From an uncultured Prevotellaceae bacterium (GTDB taxonomy: Bacteria > Bacteroidota > Bacteroidia > Bacteroidales > Bacteroidaceae): a stretch of 64,000 nucleotides of DNA. The notes under the pieces were generated by a model. That model saw only the letters and a program-made list of their open reading frames with translations, had not been told where the DNA came from and did not search any database. The stretch covers positions 220,909-284,908 of the forward strand of contig CADASP010000002.1 in assembly GCA_902790625.1 (NCBI GenBank), written 5' to 3'. Shown here one piece after another: positions 42,050 through 51,282 of the stretch; within the stretch, counting starts at the first letter, position 1, and each line of letters begins with the position of its first letter. Both the position numbers and the translations under genes were made by a program.

Positions 42050-43333
42050 CTAAATGCGTGCCAAGGCTTGGCGGATGTCGTCGAGGATGTCGTCGACGTC
42101 TTCGATGCCTACGCTTAGGCGGATGAGGTCGGGGGCTACGCCCGCCTGTCGCAGTTGCTCGTCGCTCAGCTGACGATGTGTGTGGCTGGCGGGATGCAGC
42201 ACGCAACTGCGCGCATCGGCCACGTGGGTGGCGATGTTGATCATCTGCAGCGAGTCCATCCAGCGGATGGCCATCTCGCGGTCGCCCTTCAGTCCAAAGG
42301 CGATGACGCCACACGAGCCATTGGGCAGATACTTTTGCCCACGCTCATAGTTGGCATCGCCAGGCAGTCCGCAATAATGCACCCAAGCCACCTGCGGGCA
42401 ATCGCGCAGGAACTCAGCCACGCGCTGGGCGTTGCGGCAGTGCTGGGCCATACGCAGGTGCAGCGTCTGCAGTCCCAAGTTCAGCAGGAAGCAGTTCTGC
42501 GGGGCGGGGATGCTACCCAGGTCGCGCATCAGCTGTGCCACCAGCTTGGTGGTGTAGCCCATGCGGCCGAAGGCTTTCACATAGGTCAGGCCGTGGTACG
42601 ACTCGTCGGGCGTGCAGAGTCCGGGGAACTTCTCGGCATTGGCGAGCCAGTCGAAGTTGCCACTGTCCACCACGGCTCCGCCCACTTGCGTGGCCATGCC
42701 GTCCATGTATTTGGTGGTGCTATGGGTCACGATGTCGGCTCCCCACTCAAAGGGTCGGCAGTTGATGGGTGTGGCAAAAGTGTTGTCGACGATGAGAGGC
42801 ACGCCGTTGCGATGGGCGATGCGTGCAAACTTCTCGATGTCGAGCACGGCGCAGCCCGGATTGGAGATGGTCTCGCCGAAGAGGGCCTTCGTGTTGGGAC
42901 GGAAAGCCTGCTGAATCTCCTCCTCGCTGGCCTCGGGGTTGATGAAGGTGCACTCGATGCCCAACTTCTTCAGCGTGACGCCAAAGAGGTTGAAGGTGCC
43001 GCCATAGATTTCGTTGGAGGTGACGAAGTGGTCGCCCGCCTCGCAGATGTTGAACAGTGCGTAGAAGTTGGCGGCCTGTCCGCTGCTGGTAAGCACGCAG
43101 CCCACACCGCCTTCGAGGGCGGCAATCTTGGCGGCCACGGCGTCGTTGGTGGGGTTCTGCAGACGGGTGTAGAAATAGCCCTCTTTCTTCAGGTCGAAGA
43201 GCTGGGCCATCTCGTCACTGTCGTCATACTTGAAGGTGGTAGACTGCACGATGGGCAATTCCACCGGCTCACCGTTGTGCGGCTGGTAGCCCGCCCTCAC
43301 GCAGAGCGAGCCTTGGCGTAGTTTCTTTTCCAT
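42050..43333 (-). CDS. metY: O-acetylhomoserine sulfhydrylase (PLP enzyme)
   Basis: 427 residues. Makes homocysteine from O-acetylhomoserine and sulfide in methionine synthesis. Cys/Met-metabolism PLP family features are present: LPIVQSTTFKYDDSDEMA, PTNDAVAAKIAALEGG, DNTFATPINCRPFEWGADIV, and the PLP-binding lysine in HSTTKYMDG. The C-terminal domain carries IATHVADARSCVLHPASHTH and RLSVGIEDVDDI. Length and the YxTRLQNPT region favour MetY over the shorter cystathionine gamma-synthase. It lies 120 bases downstream of the Crp-family gene in the same direction. Confidence 0.93.
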   Translation of the reverse strand: MEKKLRQGSLCVRAGYQPHNGEPVELPIVQSTTFKYDDSDEMAQLFDLKKEGYFYTRLQNPTNDAVAAKIAALEGGVGCVLTSSGQAANFYALFNICEAGDHFVTSNEIYGGTFNLFGVTLKKLGIECTFINPEASEEEIQQAFRPNTKALFGETISNPGCAVLDIEKFARIAHRNGVPLIVDNTFATPINCRPFEWGADIVTHSTTKYMDGMATQVGGAVVDSGNFDWLANAEKFPGLCTPDESYHGLTYVKAFGRMGYTTKLVAQLMRDLGSIPAPQNCFLLNLGLQTLHLRMAQHCRNAQRVAEFLRDCPQVAWVHYCGLPGDANYERGQKYLPNGSCGVIAFGLKGDREMAIRWMDSLQMINIATHVADARSCVLHPASHTHRQLSDEQLRQAGVAPDLIRLSVGIEDVDDILDDIRQALARI

Positions 43334-43454
43334 GTGTGTTAATAACTATGCAGTATTATCTTATAAATTATCCACAGAGCACACAGAATTCACAGAACGA
43401 TTCTGAGTATCCCGTGTCCTCCGTGGACGAGAAAGTTCGTTGGGTTCATCTGCC

Positions 43455-44057
43455 TTATTTGTCGTTTAGCAGGGCAGCGGTGCGCACTCTCGACAGCGTC
43501 TCGGGCGTCATTTGCAGATAGCTGGCGATGTAGACCAGCGGAGCGCGCAGCACCAGCTGAGGCGAACGCTTCACCAGCTTGGTGTAGCGGTCCTGCGCCG
43601 ACTCAAAGCGCAGCATGTCGGCATGGTGCTGGCTGATGATGAGCGACTCCTCCAATATCTTGCGATAGAGCATCTGTATGTTGATGCACTTGATAGCGGC
43701 AGCCTCCAAGTCGTGCTTCGGTATGGAGTAGATGATGCTGGGTTCCAGCGCCTGTATCTGCAGCCGTGTGGGTTCCTCCTTGAACAGGCTCTCAATGCAC
43801 ATCACGATGCTGTTCTCGGTGGTCATGTATTCGGTGAGTTCTTTGTTGTTCTTGAAATAGAACTGTCGCACCAGCCCCTTCACCACCCAGTAGATGTTCT
43901 CGCACACCTCGCCTTCGCGCAGGATGATTTCGTTCTTCGCATACTTGCGTGGGATGAGTATACTCTCCAGCACATCCAGCTCGTCGTGGGTCATGGTGCT
44001 GTATCTTCGGGCCAGTTCGCGGGCCACGTCGCGGGGAGTTAAACTTAGGTTTGCCAT
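43455..44057 (-). CDS. Crp/Fnr-family transcriptional regulator
   Basis: 200 residues. A cyclic-nucleotide-binding-type beta-roll (about 25-120; YAKNEIILREGEVCENIYWV, VKGLVRQFYF) joins a long dimer helix (YRKILEESLIISQHHADMLR). The HTH at the C-terminus is short (PLVYIASYLQMTPETLSRVR). There are no Fnr-type iron-sulfur cysteines. The start is ATG 44057, only 8 bases from one arm of a 38-bp perfect inverted repeat. It may regulate metY downstream, which is inference from position. Confidence 0.9.
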   Translation of the reverse strand: MANLSLTPRDVARELARRYSTMTHDELDVLESILIPRKYAKNEIILREGEVCENIYWVVKGLVRQFYFKNNKELTEYMTTENSIVMCIESLFKEEPTRLQIQALEPSIIYSIPKHDLEAAAIKCINIQMLYRKILEESLIISQHHADMLRFESAQDRYTKLVKRSPQLVLRAPLVYIASYLQMTPETLSRVRTAALLNDK

Positions 44058-44064
44058 GTTTTTG

Positions 44065-44194
44065 AGCCCCCTAAGTTAGGGGGTTGGGGGTCTGAACAGA
44101 CGTTTATCAGACCTTTATTGGTAATTTCTTTGTATTTATGGGGGCTGGGAGGACCGCGTCTGTTCAGACCCCCAACCCCCTAACTTAGGGGGCT
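44065..44194. repeat. Perfect 38-bp inverted repeat between lepA and the Crp gene
   Basis: Arms 44065-44102 and 44157-44194 are exact reverse complements (AGCCCCCTAAGTTAGGGGGT, then TGGGGGTCTGAACAGACG). The loop is 54 bases. Each arm also contains its own small palindrome CCCCCTAAGTTAGGGGG. It fills nearly all of the space between the lepA stop and the regulator start, in their shared direction of transcription. Confidence 0.95.
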
Positions 44195-44199
44195 TACGT

Positions 44200-45981
<1,782 letters not shown>

Positions 45982-46080
45982 TTCGCTATTGCGTAATTTG
46001 ATGCAAAATTACAAAAAAATCCCGACAATCATTCGCTTTTAGCATTTTTTAGTAACCAAAAATAAAAATGGCATGCGATA

Positions 46081-46113
46081 TTTGTGGTTTATGGCAAAAA
46101 AAACGTAACTTTG
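46081..46113 (+). promoter_or_regulatory. Promoter of the 46.2-kb lipoprotein/hydrolase unit
   Basis: TTTG (46081-46084), 21 bases, TAACTTTG (46106-46113). The start codon is 48 bases downstream. Confidence 0.8.
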
Positions 46114-46160
46114 TAGTCGCTATAACTCAAGTGCAACCATTAGAACATCAATCACCAACC

Positions 46161-46556
46161 ATGACAATGAAAAAGTTTATACTGATTTTGCTTGCCACGC
46201 TGACACTTGGCGCCTGTCAGCAGAACATGGCGGAGCGTGCCGAGCGCGATGCCCGCGAGGCCACGGCCAAGCGGTGCCCCATGCGCCTCACCGACGATGG
46301 CAGCGTCATACTGGAGCGTATCGTCTTCGACAAGGCAACGCTCACATGGCAACAAGACTATCTGCTCGATGTGGACACCGCCGCCGTCATCAACATCAAC
46401 GAGATTCGCGACATGCTGCTGAAGGAGCTGCGCAACATGCCCAGCTACAAGCCTTACATGGAGCACGAGTTCCTCTTCCGCTACATCTATTGCAGGATGA
46501 AAAGCCCCAACGACACGGTCATCGACATCACCCTCGCACCGAAGGATTATAAGTGA
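46161..46556 (+). CDS. Small conserved lipoprotein, function unknown
   Basis: 131 residues from MTMKKFILILLATLTLGAC (lipobox LGAC). The mature part is helical at first (NMAERAERDAREATAKRCP), then beta-like (LTWQQDYLLDVDTAAVININ), with a conserved-looking EFLFRYIYCRMKSPNDTVI at the end. The TGA stop is formed by the first unit of an AAGTGAGAAGTAAG repeat that joins it to the next gene. Confidence 0.78.
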   Translation: MTMKKFILILLATLTLGACQQNMAERAERDAREATAKRCPMRLTDDGSVILERIVFDKATLTWQQDYLLDVDTAAVININEIRDMLLKELRNMPSYKPYMEHEFLFRYIYCRMKSPNDTVIDITLAPKDYK

Positions 46557-46583
46557 GAAGTAAGAAGTGAGAAGTGAAGAGTA
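46553..46583. repeat. GTGAGAAG array bridging two genes
   Basis: GTGAGAAGTAAGAAGTGAGA and following AGTGAAGAGTAAAC. The array supplies the stop codon of the lipoprotein gene and a possible GTG start (46574) for the hydrolase. Confidence 0.85.
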
Positions 46584-47740
46584 AACAATTCTGTTCTGGT
46601 GTCATGGCAGCATTGCTGATGCTGCTGTGCTGTTGCGTTGTTCATGCGCAAAAGCGCGAAAAGTATGAGTTCAAGCGCAATCTGCCCGTCTATGCCGACT
46701 CGCTGATAGCCGACTTCGACTATCCGCTGGCATGGGACAACAGCGGCATCGCCGACTTCGACGAGTGGCGGCGCGTGGCTCGCCAAAAGGTGTTCGACTG
46801 CATGCTCGCCCCTCCCCCACCCCCCGCACAGGGCTACGACGTGAAGGTGCTCTGCCAGGAGCAGCGCGAGGGCTACAAGGCGCAAAAGATTGAGCTGCGT
46901 CTGAGCCGCTACTACACCGTGCCCGCCTATGTGCTGGTGCCCGATGGCAAAGGGCCCTTCCCCGCCATCAACGTGCTGCACGACCACGGCGGCCACCTCT
47001 TCATAGGCAAGGAGAAGATGGTGCGCCCCTTGGCTTGCGAGGACACCGCCGTCGTCAGCGATGCCCACCAATGGGTGGAGAGCCTCTACGAAGGGCAGTA
47101 TCTGGGCGACTATCTGGCACAGCATGGCTACGTGGTGTTCTCGGCCGACGCTCCGATGTGGGGCGAGCGCGGACAGATGGAGGGACCGAGGCGCGACCGC
47201 TACGACATGATTGCCGGCAACATGATGATGTATGGCATCGACCTCTCGGCCTATATGACCTACGACGACATCGCCGGCACGGAGTACTTGGCCACGATGC
47301 CACAGGTGGACGCACGGCGCATCGGCTGCACGGGATGCTCCATGGGTGCCTACCGCGCGTGGATGCTCGCCGCGCTCTCCGACCGCATCAAGGTGGGGGC
47401 GGCGGTGTGCTGGATGGTCACCGCCGACGAGCAGATGAGTTTCAAGTATGAGCGCACCGAGAATGGCGGCTTCGCCAACTGCTTCCCGGGCTTGCGCCGC
47501 TGGATGGACTATCCGCATGTGGCCTCGCTGGCATGCCCCAAGGCCATGCTCTTCATCAGTGGGCGGCAGGACAAGCTCTTCCCCGTGGCGGGCGTGCAGA
47601 AGGCATTTGCCACCATGCACGCCACATGGCAGCAACAGGGAGCCGCCGACAAGATAGAGACGGAGCTGTGGGACATGCCCCACAGCTGTCCCCGCCGTGC
47701 TCAGCAGCGCGTGCTGGAGTTCTTCCGCAAGCACCTCTGA
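46574..47740 (+). CDS. Secreted alpha/beta hydrolase (esterase-like, Abhydrolase_7 type)
   Basis: 388 residues if GTG 46574 is used, 378 from ATG 46604. The GTG form begins MKSKQFCSGVMAALLMLLCC and supplies the basic residues that a signal peptide needs; those codons come from a GTGAGAAG repeat. The nucleophile elbow is GCSMGA in CTGCSMGAYRAWMLAAL, and the catalytic His is probably in MPHSCPR. FPAINVLHDHGGHLFIGKE is the oxyanion-strand region. The relationship is to acetylxylan-esterase-like and dienelactone-hydrolase-like enzymes. The substrate is unknown; neighbouring glycan genes make a carbohydrate ester plausible. Confidence 0.83.
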   Translation: MKSKQFCSGVMAALLMLLCCCVVHAQKREKYEFKRNLPVYADSLIADFDYPLAWDNSGIADFDEWRRVARQKVFDCMLAPPPPPAQGYDVKVLCQEQREGYKAQKIELRLSRYYTVPAYVLVPDGKGPFPAINVLHDHGGHLFIGKEKMVRPLACEDTAVVSDAHQWVESLYEGQYLGDYLAQHGYVVFSADAPMWGERGQMEGPRRDRYDMIAGNMMMYGIDLSAYMTYDDIAGTEYLATMPQVDARRIGCTGCSMGAYRAWMLAALSDRIKVGAAVCWMVTADEQMSFKYERTENGGFANCFPGLRRWMDYPHVASLACPKAMLFISGRQDKLFPVAGVQKAFATMHATWQQQGAADKIETELWDMPHSCPRRAQQRVLEFFRKHL

Positions 47741-47755
47741 AAAGAACACTACGCC

Positions 47756-47880
47756 ACGTGAAAATTTGGCGTTGATTTTTTGAAAAAAGGCGTTGACTTT
47801 TTGAAAAAAGGCGTTGACTTTTTGAAAAAAGGCGTTGACTTTTTCCAAAAAGTCGCGCTCCAAATTTTCGGGCTGCATAT
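47756..47880. repeat. 21-bp minisatellite, GGCGTTGACTTTTTGAAAAA
   Basis: Four units start at 47768, 47789, 47810 and 47831 (period 21). The ends are inverted: AAAATTTGGCG on the left and CGCTCCAAATTTT on the right. Each unit encodes seven residues, KKGVDFL on the plus strand and VNAFFQK on the minus strand, but no start site or conserved protein supports translation. Confidence 0.9.
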
Positions 47881-47917
47881 CAGCCTCTTCTTCAGGCACA
47901 TATCAGGTAAGCCAAAT

Positions 47918-47964
47918 GTGTCGGACGAATCAGACAAATCAGACTATTCCGACCCGTCCGACAC
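47918..47964. repeat. GTGTCGGACG inverted repeat
   Basis: GTGTCGGACG (47918-47927) pairs with CGTCCGACAC (47955-47964); the loop holds three AATCAGAC-like repeats. With the minisatellite to its left it fills most of the 345-base gap between the hydrolase and the sigma-factor operon. Confidence 0.75.
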
Positions 47965-48085
47965 CCCCTCCCGCAGGACTTTAAAAAAAGTTAATCGGCT
48001 GCCATCAGCAAGAAAAAAGAGGCGCAAGGGGTGCAAGATTTTCGCTTTTTCGCGTTATACCATAATAATAATCAACTAAGAGAAG

Positions 48086-48718
48086 ATGAGCAATCAATGC
48101 AAAAACGCCACACGACGACGGTGGCTACGGGCATCGGCCATTGCCATGTTGGCAATGGTGGCTGCGCTGACCAGCTGCAGCACCGACGAAGCTTATTCGA
48201 TGGACGAGGCGTCCCTCATGCACGATGTCATTGCCAGAGTAGCTTACGATGGGGAATGGACGGTGAACAGCCAAGTGGTGGACACTGCTCGGCTGGTGGT
48301 GATAGACGAAAGCATGCGCATCCGACTGCCCGAAAGCTACCTGCTGGGGTTGTGCTCCAGCAGCGCGTCGGAAGCCACGCCCACCAACGCGCCCATTGTG
48401 ATACAGACCGTGATGCAAGGCTACAGCAAGCTATCGAACTACAACTCGTTTGCCTCGGAAGCAAAGAACGATGCCAACAACGGCATGCGTTTCAGCACCT
48501 GCTCCTTCATGGCCACCATCGGGGGCGAGAGCTGCAAGGTAAGCATCGTGTCGGCTGAGAACGCCACCGCAGTGTGGCAAAAGGACACCGACCAATGGAC
48601 ACTGGCCATACCCATCGATGCCATCATCGTCGACCATGCGGCAACGGGCCAGCTGACGGAGCACACGCTCGCCAGCACCATCACCTTGTATTACCACACG
48701 AAGAAACGAACAGAATAG
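48086..48718 (+). CDS. Lipoprotein of the ECF sigma operon, function unknown
   Basis: 210 residues; the basic N-terminus MSNQCKNATRRRWLRASAIA leads to lipobox LTSC (Cys31). The mature protein looks all-beta (HDVIARVAYDGEWTVNSQVV, RLVVIDESMRIRLPESYLLG). It resembles small DUF-type lipoproteins of gut Bacteroidota, though I cannot name a family. It lies 8 bases ahead of the GTG start of the sigma factor, so it is probably the first gene of the operon. A signal-sensing or target role at the envelope is inference. Confidence 0.8.
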   Translation: MSNQCKNATRRRWLRASAIAMLAMVAALTSCSTDEAYSMDEASLMHDVIARVAYDGEWTVNSQVVDTARLVVIDESMRIRLPESYLLGLCSSSASEATPTNAPIVIQTVMQGYSKLSNYNSFASEAKNDANNGMRFSTCSFMATIGGESCKVSIVSAENATAVWQKDTDQWTLAIPIDAIIVDHAATGQLTEHTLASTITLYYHTKKRTE

Positions 48719-48726
48719 CAGCAGAC

Positions 48727-49290
48727 GTGGAGACGGAGAAGCAACTGCTCGATGCTATCAGAAACGGTGAAAAGGCTGCACTTCGCCGTCTCTATGAACG
48801 CTATGCCAACTATGCCATGGCCATAGGGCTGAGGTATATACCTGAGCGCGACGAGGTGCGCGACGTGCTGCAAGACAGCTTCGTCAAGATTCTCACCACC
48901 ATCGAGAGGTTTGATTACCGGGGACAAGGCTCGCTGAAAGCATGGGTGGCCAGGATTGTAAGCAACACCGCCATCACCCATCTGCGAGAGCAAGGACGCT
49001 TCAACAAAATAGACACCATACCCGACATGGCCGACGAGACCGACGAAGAACCCGACGTGGAACAGCTGCCGCCACAGGTGCTGACGGAGCTGATAGGCCA
49101 GCTGCCAGTGAACTACCGCACGGTGCTCAACCTCTACGTATTCGAACAGTGCCCACACCGCGAGATTGCACAACGGTTGGGCATCAAGGAAAACACATCG
49201 TCATCCATCTTCTTTCGAGCAAAGAAAATGCTGGCAAAGATGATTGCCGACTATAACAACAGAACAGCCAATGAAACAAGACAACGGTGA
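48727..49290 (+). CDS. ECF-type RNA polymerase sigma factor
   Basis: 187 residues from GTG 48727 (METEKQLLDAIRNGEKAALR). The next in-frame ATG would delete the start of region 2, so GTG is preferred. Region 2 contains LYERYANYAMAIGLRYIPER and the core-binding DEVRDVLQDSFVKILTTIER. Region 4 contains LPPQVLTELIGQLPVNYRTV and the HTH HREIAQRLGIKENTSSSIFF. It overlaps the next gene by 20 bases, the arrangement expected of a sigma/anti-sigma pair. Confidence 0.95.
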   Translation: METEKQLLDAIRNGEKAALRRLYERYANYAMAIGLRYIPERDEVRDVLQDSFVKILTTIERFDYRGQGSLKAWVARIVSNTAITHLREQGRFNKIDTIPDMADETDEEPDVEQLPPQVLTELIGQLPVNYRTVLNLYVFEQCPHREIAQRLGIKENTSSSIFFRAKKMLAKMIADYNNRTANETRQR

Positions 49291-50500
49291 GCTGCAATGG
49301 TCCGACTGGACTCAACAACTGCGCGACAAGCTGGCAGACCACGAAGTGGCAGCACCCGACGGCCTTTGGGACGACATCGAGGCCGCGCTGCCACAGCAGT
49401 CGCCCGTGGCACGGCGCATGCCATTGCGCCGATGGGTGGCAGCTGCCGCCGTGGCCGCCCTCATCGGCACGGGAGCACTGTTCTGGCTACGCGACACCAA
49501 CAGCGAGGCACCCACCAGCATGCCGACAGCCTCTGCCATCACCCCACAGTCATCAGCTGAAGACATAGAACCTGACGCCTACCAAGCATCATGCGACCCC
49601 ACCACGCCAGTGCCGCACGTCAGCACGCCAGCAATGACTGAAAGCATCGTTGCAGAAAAGAGCACCACAGCCCCAGCAACAACCGAAAGCATCTCGTCAG
49701 ATGTCAGCGAAGCCACATCCACAGATGCCACCGCTCCTACCCAGCCCACATCCCCCACCCAGCCCAATACACCCACTCAGCCCATCACCCCCACTCAGCC
49801 CAACCGCCCCATCACCCCCACCCGTCCCCATCGCCAGCCGCAGCTCAGTCTCTATGCCATGAACGCCCTCGGCGACCACTCGTCCAGCAATGCCGTGGTC
49901 ATGGCCGACGCCCTGGCTCGCACCTTCACCAACGATGAGGCCAGCGACGCAGCCAGCAGCCGACAGGCACCCATCTTCCTGGCAGGCTACGAGGAGAGCA
50001 GCCACCACCGTCAGCCCGTAGCCTTCGGTCTGCAAGCTGGATGGCCGCTCACGCAACGGCTCACCCTCACCACGGGCATCGTCTACACCCGCCTCAACGC
50101 CGAGTTCACCCAGACCATGCACAGCCAGCGCATCAGCCGCCAGCAGACACTCGACTACATCGGCGTTCCCCTCGGCCTGTCGTACCAGTTGTGGCAGACG
50201 GGCCGTCTGGGGCTATACATGGCGGCAGGAATGCAAGCCGACTGGAACGTCGCAGCAAAACAGACGGTGGACGGAATAAGACAACAAGTAGGCCGCGACA
50301 AGATGCAATGGTCGGCCAACGGCAGTCTGGGGCTTCAATACAACGTGATGCCACAGATGGCCGTCTACGGAGAGGCTGGCGTGAACTATTATTTCGACAA
50401 TGGCAGCCATCTACAGAACTACTTCAAGGAGCACCCTACAGGTCTGAGGCTGCAGATGGGGCTGCGCATCAATCTGCACAGCCCAAAGATCATGCAGTGA
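49271..50500 (+). CDS. Trans-envelope anti-sigma factor fused to an outer-membrane beta-barrel (Dma-like)
   Basis: 409 residues from ATG 49271 (MKQDNGELQWSDWTQQLRDK). Residues 1-53 are cytoplasmic and helical, with the ASD-like APDGLWDDIEAALPQQ. One membrane helix spans about 55-73 (WVAAAAVAALIGTGALFW). Residues about 77-195 form a Ser/Thr/Pro-rich disordered linker with TQP repeats (PTQPTSPTQPNTPTQP). From about 220 onward a small OM barrel follows (PVAFGLQAGWPLTQRLTLTT) and ends LRLQMGLRINLHS. This is the layout reported for dual membrane-spanning anti-sigma factors in Bacteroides thetaiotaomicron. It would hold the sigma factor inactive until an outer-membrane event is sensed. Assignment is by architecture and gene order. 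Confidence 0.85.
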   Translation: MKQDNGELQWSDWTQQLRDKLADHEVAAPDGLWDDIEAALPQQSPVARRMPLRRWVAAAAVAALIGTGALFWLRDTNSEAPTSMPTASAITPQSSAEDIEPDAYQASCDPTTPVPHVSTPAMTESIVAEKSTTAPATTESISSDVSEATSTDATAPTQPTSPTQPNTPTQPITPTQPNRPITPTRPHRQPQLSLYAMNALGDHSSSNAVVMADALARTFTNDEASDAASSRQAPIFLAGYEESSHHRQPVAFGLQAGWPLTQRLTLTTGIVYTRLNAEFTQTMHSQRISRQQTLDYIGVPLGLSYQLWQTGRLGLYMAAGMQADWNVAAKQTVDGIRQQVGRDKMQWSANGSLGLQYNVMPQMAVYGEAGVNYYFDNGSHLQNYFKEHPTGLRLQMGLRINLHSPKIMQ

Positions 50501-50524
50501 GGCCATGCGATGCACTGGTTGAAG

Positions 50525-50568
50525 CACGGAAACCACTGAAAAAAAATCAGTGGTTTCCGTGTTAAAAT
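50525..50568. terminator. Terminator between the sigma operon and the cohesin/dockerin pair
   Basis: CACGGAAACCACTG (50525-50538) pairs with CAGTGGTTTCCGTG (50548-50561); an A-rich loop and TTAAAAT follow. It can serve both converging units. Confidence 0.88.
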
Positions 50569-50613
50569 AAGAGCGCTAATTTAAAACCGTGTGAATCCGT
50601 GCCTTGAAATTCT

Positions 50614-51282
50614 TTATTCTTCACTTAGCATTATGTTCACGATGCCCACGGCATCGGCAATGGTGATGACTTCATCATTGTTGACATTAGCAGCATCGAA
50701 GTCGAAGTCCTTTGGTGTATTGCCGAGGATGTTGTCCACCACAGCCATGACATCCGCGATGGTAACATAGCCGTCGCCGTTGGCATCGCCGGGGAGGCTT
50801 CCTATCCTGATGTTGAACATCTTGTCGGCTGGTTCATACCCTTCTTCATCTATCACGAACAACTGCTCAGAGAACACGCCCTGCTTCATGCCTGTCTCCG
50901 CATCGGCCGAGGCGGTCAGGGTCATGGTGAAAAGTTCACCTGAAGTACCTGCAATGAAAGTGTCCTGACCAATGACATAGATGAGGAACTGATATGTGCC
51001 CTCGCCAACTTCGTCTACTTCCAAGCTGAAACCCCCAAGGCGCTCGCTGTTGGGGGCGACGTCCCATTTGTCGCCATTTGTCTTTGCTATGCTCAAGCCC
51101 GAGGGCAGCGTCAGCTGAAATTGCAGTGCGTTGTACGCATGATTGGGGTTTATCAACTCGACGGATACCGCCTTGCTCTCTCCTGGCTGTATTGTAAAGT
51201 CGGCTACATTCAGTTCGTCGGCACAGATGCTGCCTGCCAACATCAGCGACAGCATGAGAAATATGGTTTTCATTGCTTTCAT
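50614..51282 (-). CDS. Secreted cohesin-like plus dockerin protein
   Basis: 222 residues; signal peptide MKAMKTIFLMLSLMLAGSIC A. Residues about 25-140 form a cohesin-like beta-sandwich (FTIQPGESKAVSVELINPNH, YNALQFQLTLPSGLSIAKTN, TSGELFTMTLTASADAET). Residues about 160-220 are a type I dockerin with two calcium loops, DANGDGYVTIADV and DAANVNNDEVITIADAV. The start ATG overlaps the TGA of the upstream gene (ATGA at 51282-51279), so translation is coupled. It has no secretion-type C-terminus. Cohesin/dockerin pairs normally join proteins into complexes; the partner is not known. Confidence 0.87.
   Translation of the reverse strand: MKAMKTIFLMLSLMLAGSICADELNVADFTIQPGESKAVSVELINPNHAYNALQFQLTLPSGLSIAKTNGDKWDVAPNSERLGGFSLEVDEVGEGTYQFLIYVIGQDTFIAGTSGELFTMTLTASADAETGMKQGVFSEQLFVIDEEGYEPADKMFNIRIGSLPGDANGDGYVTIADVMAVVDNILGNTPKDFDFDAANVNNDEVITIADAVGIVNIMLSEE

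Noticed and set aside
46547..47899. 450-codon minus-strand frame with a VNAFFQK heptad repeat, opposite the hydrolase
   Set aside because: The heptads come from the 21-bp minisatellite and the rest is antisense to an alpha/beta hydrolase with a GxSxG elbow.
47780..48079. Plus-strand frame with KKGVDFL heptads
   Set aside because: Encoded by the minisatellite and a further repeat; no convincing start site, and composition changes abruptly after the repeat.
48574..48726. Upstream extension of the sigma factor frame
   Set aside because: It overlaps the lipoprotein gene in another frame and adds His/Arg-rich residues unlike sigma region 2.
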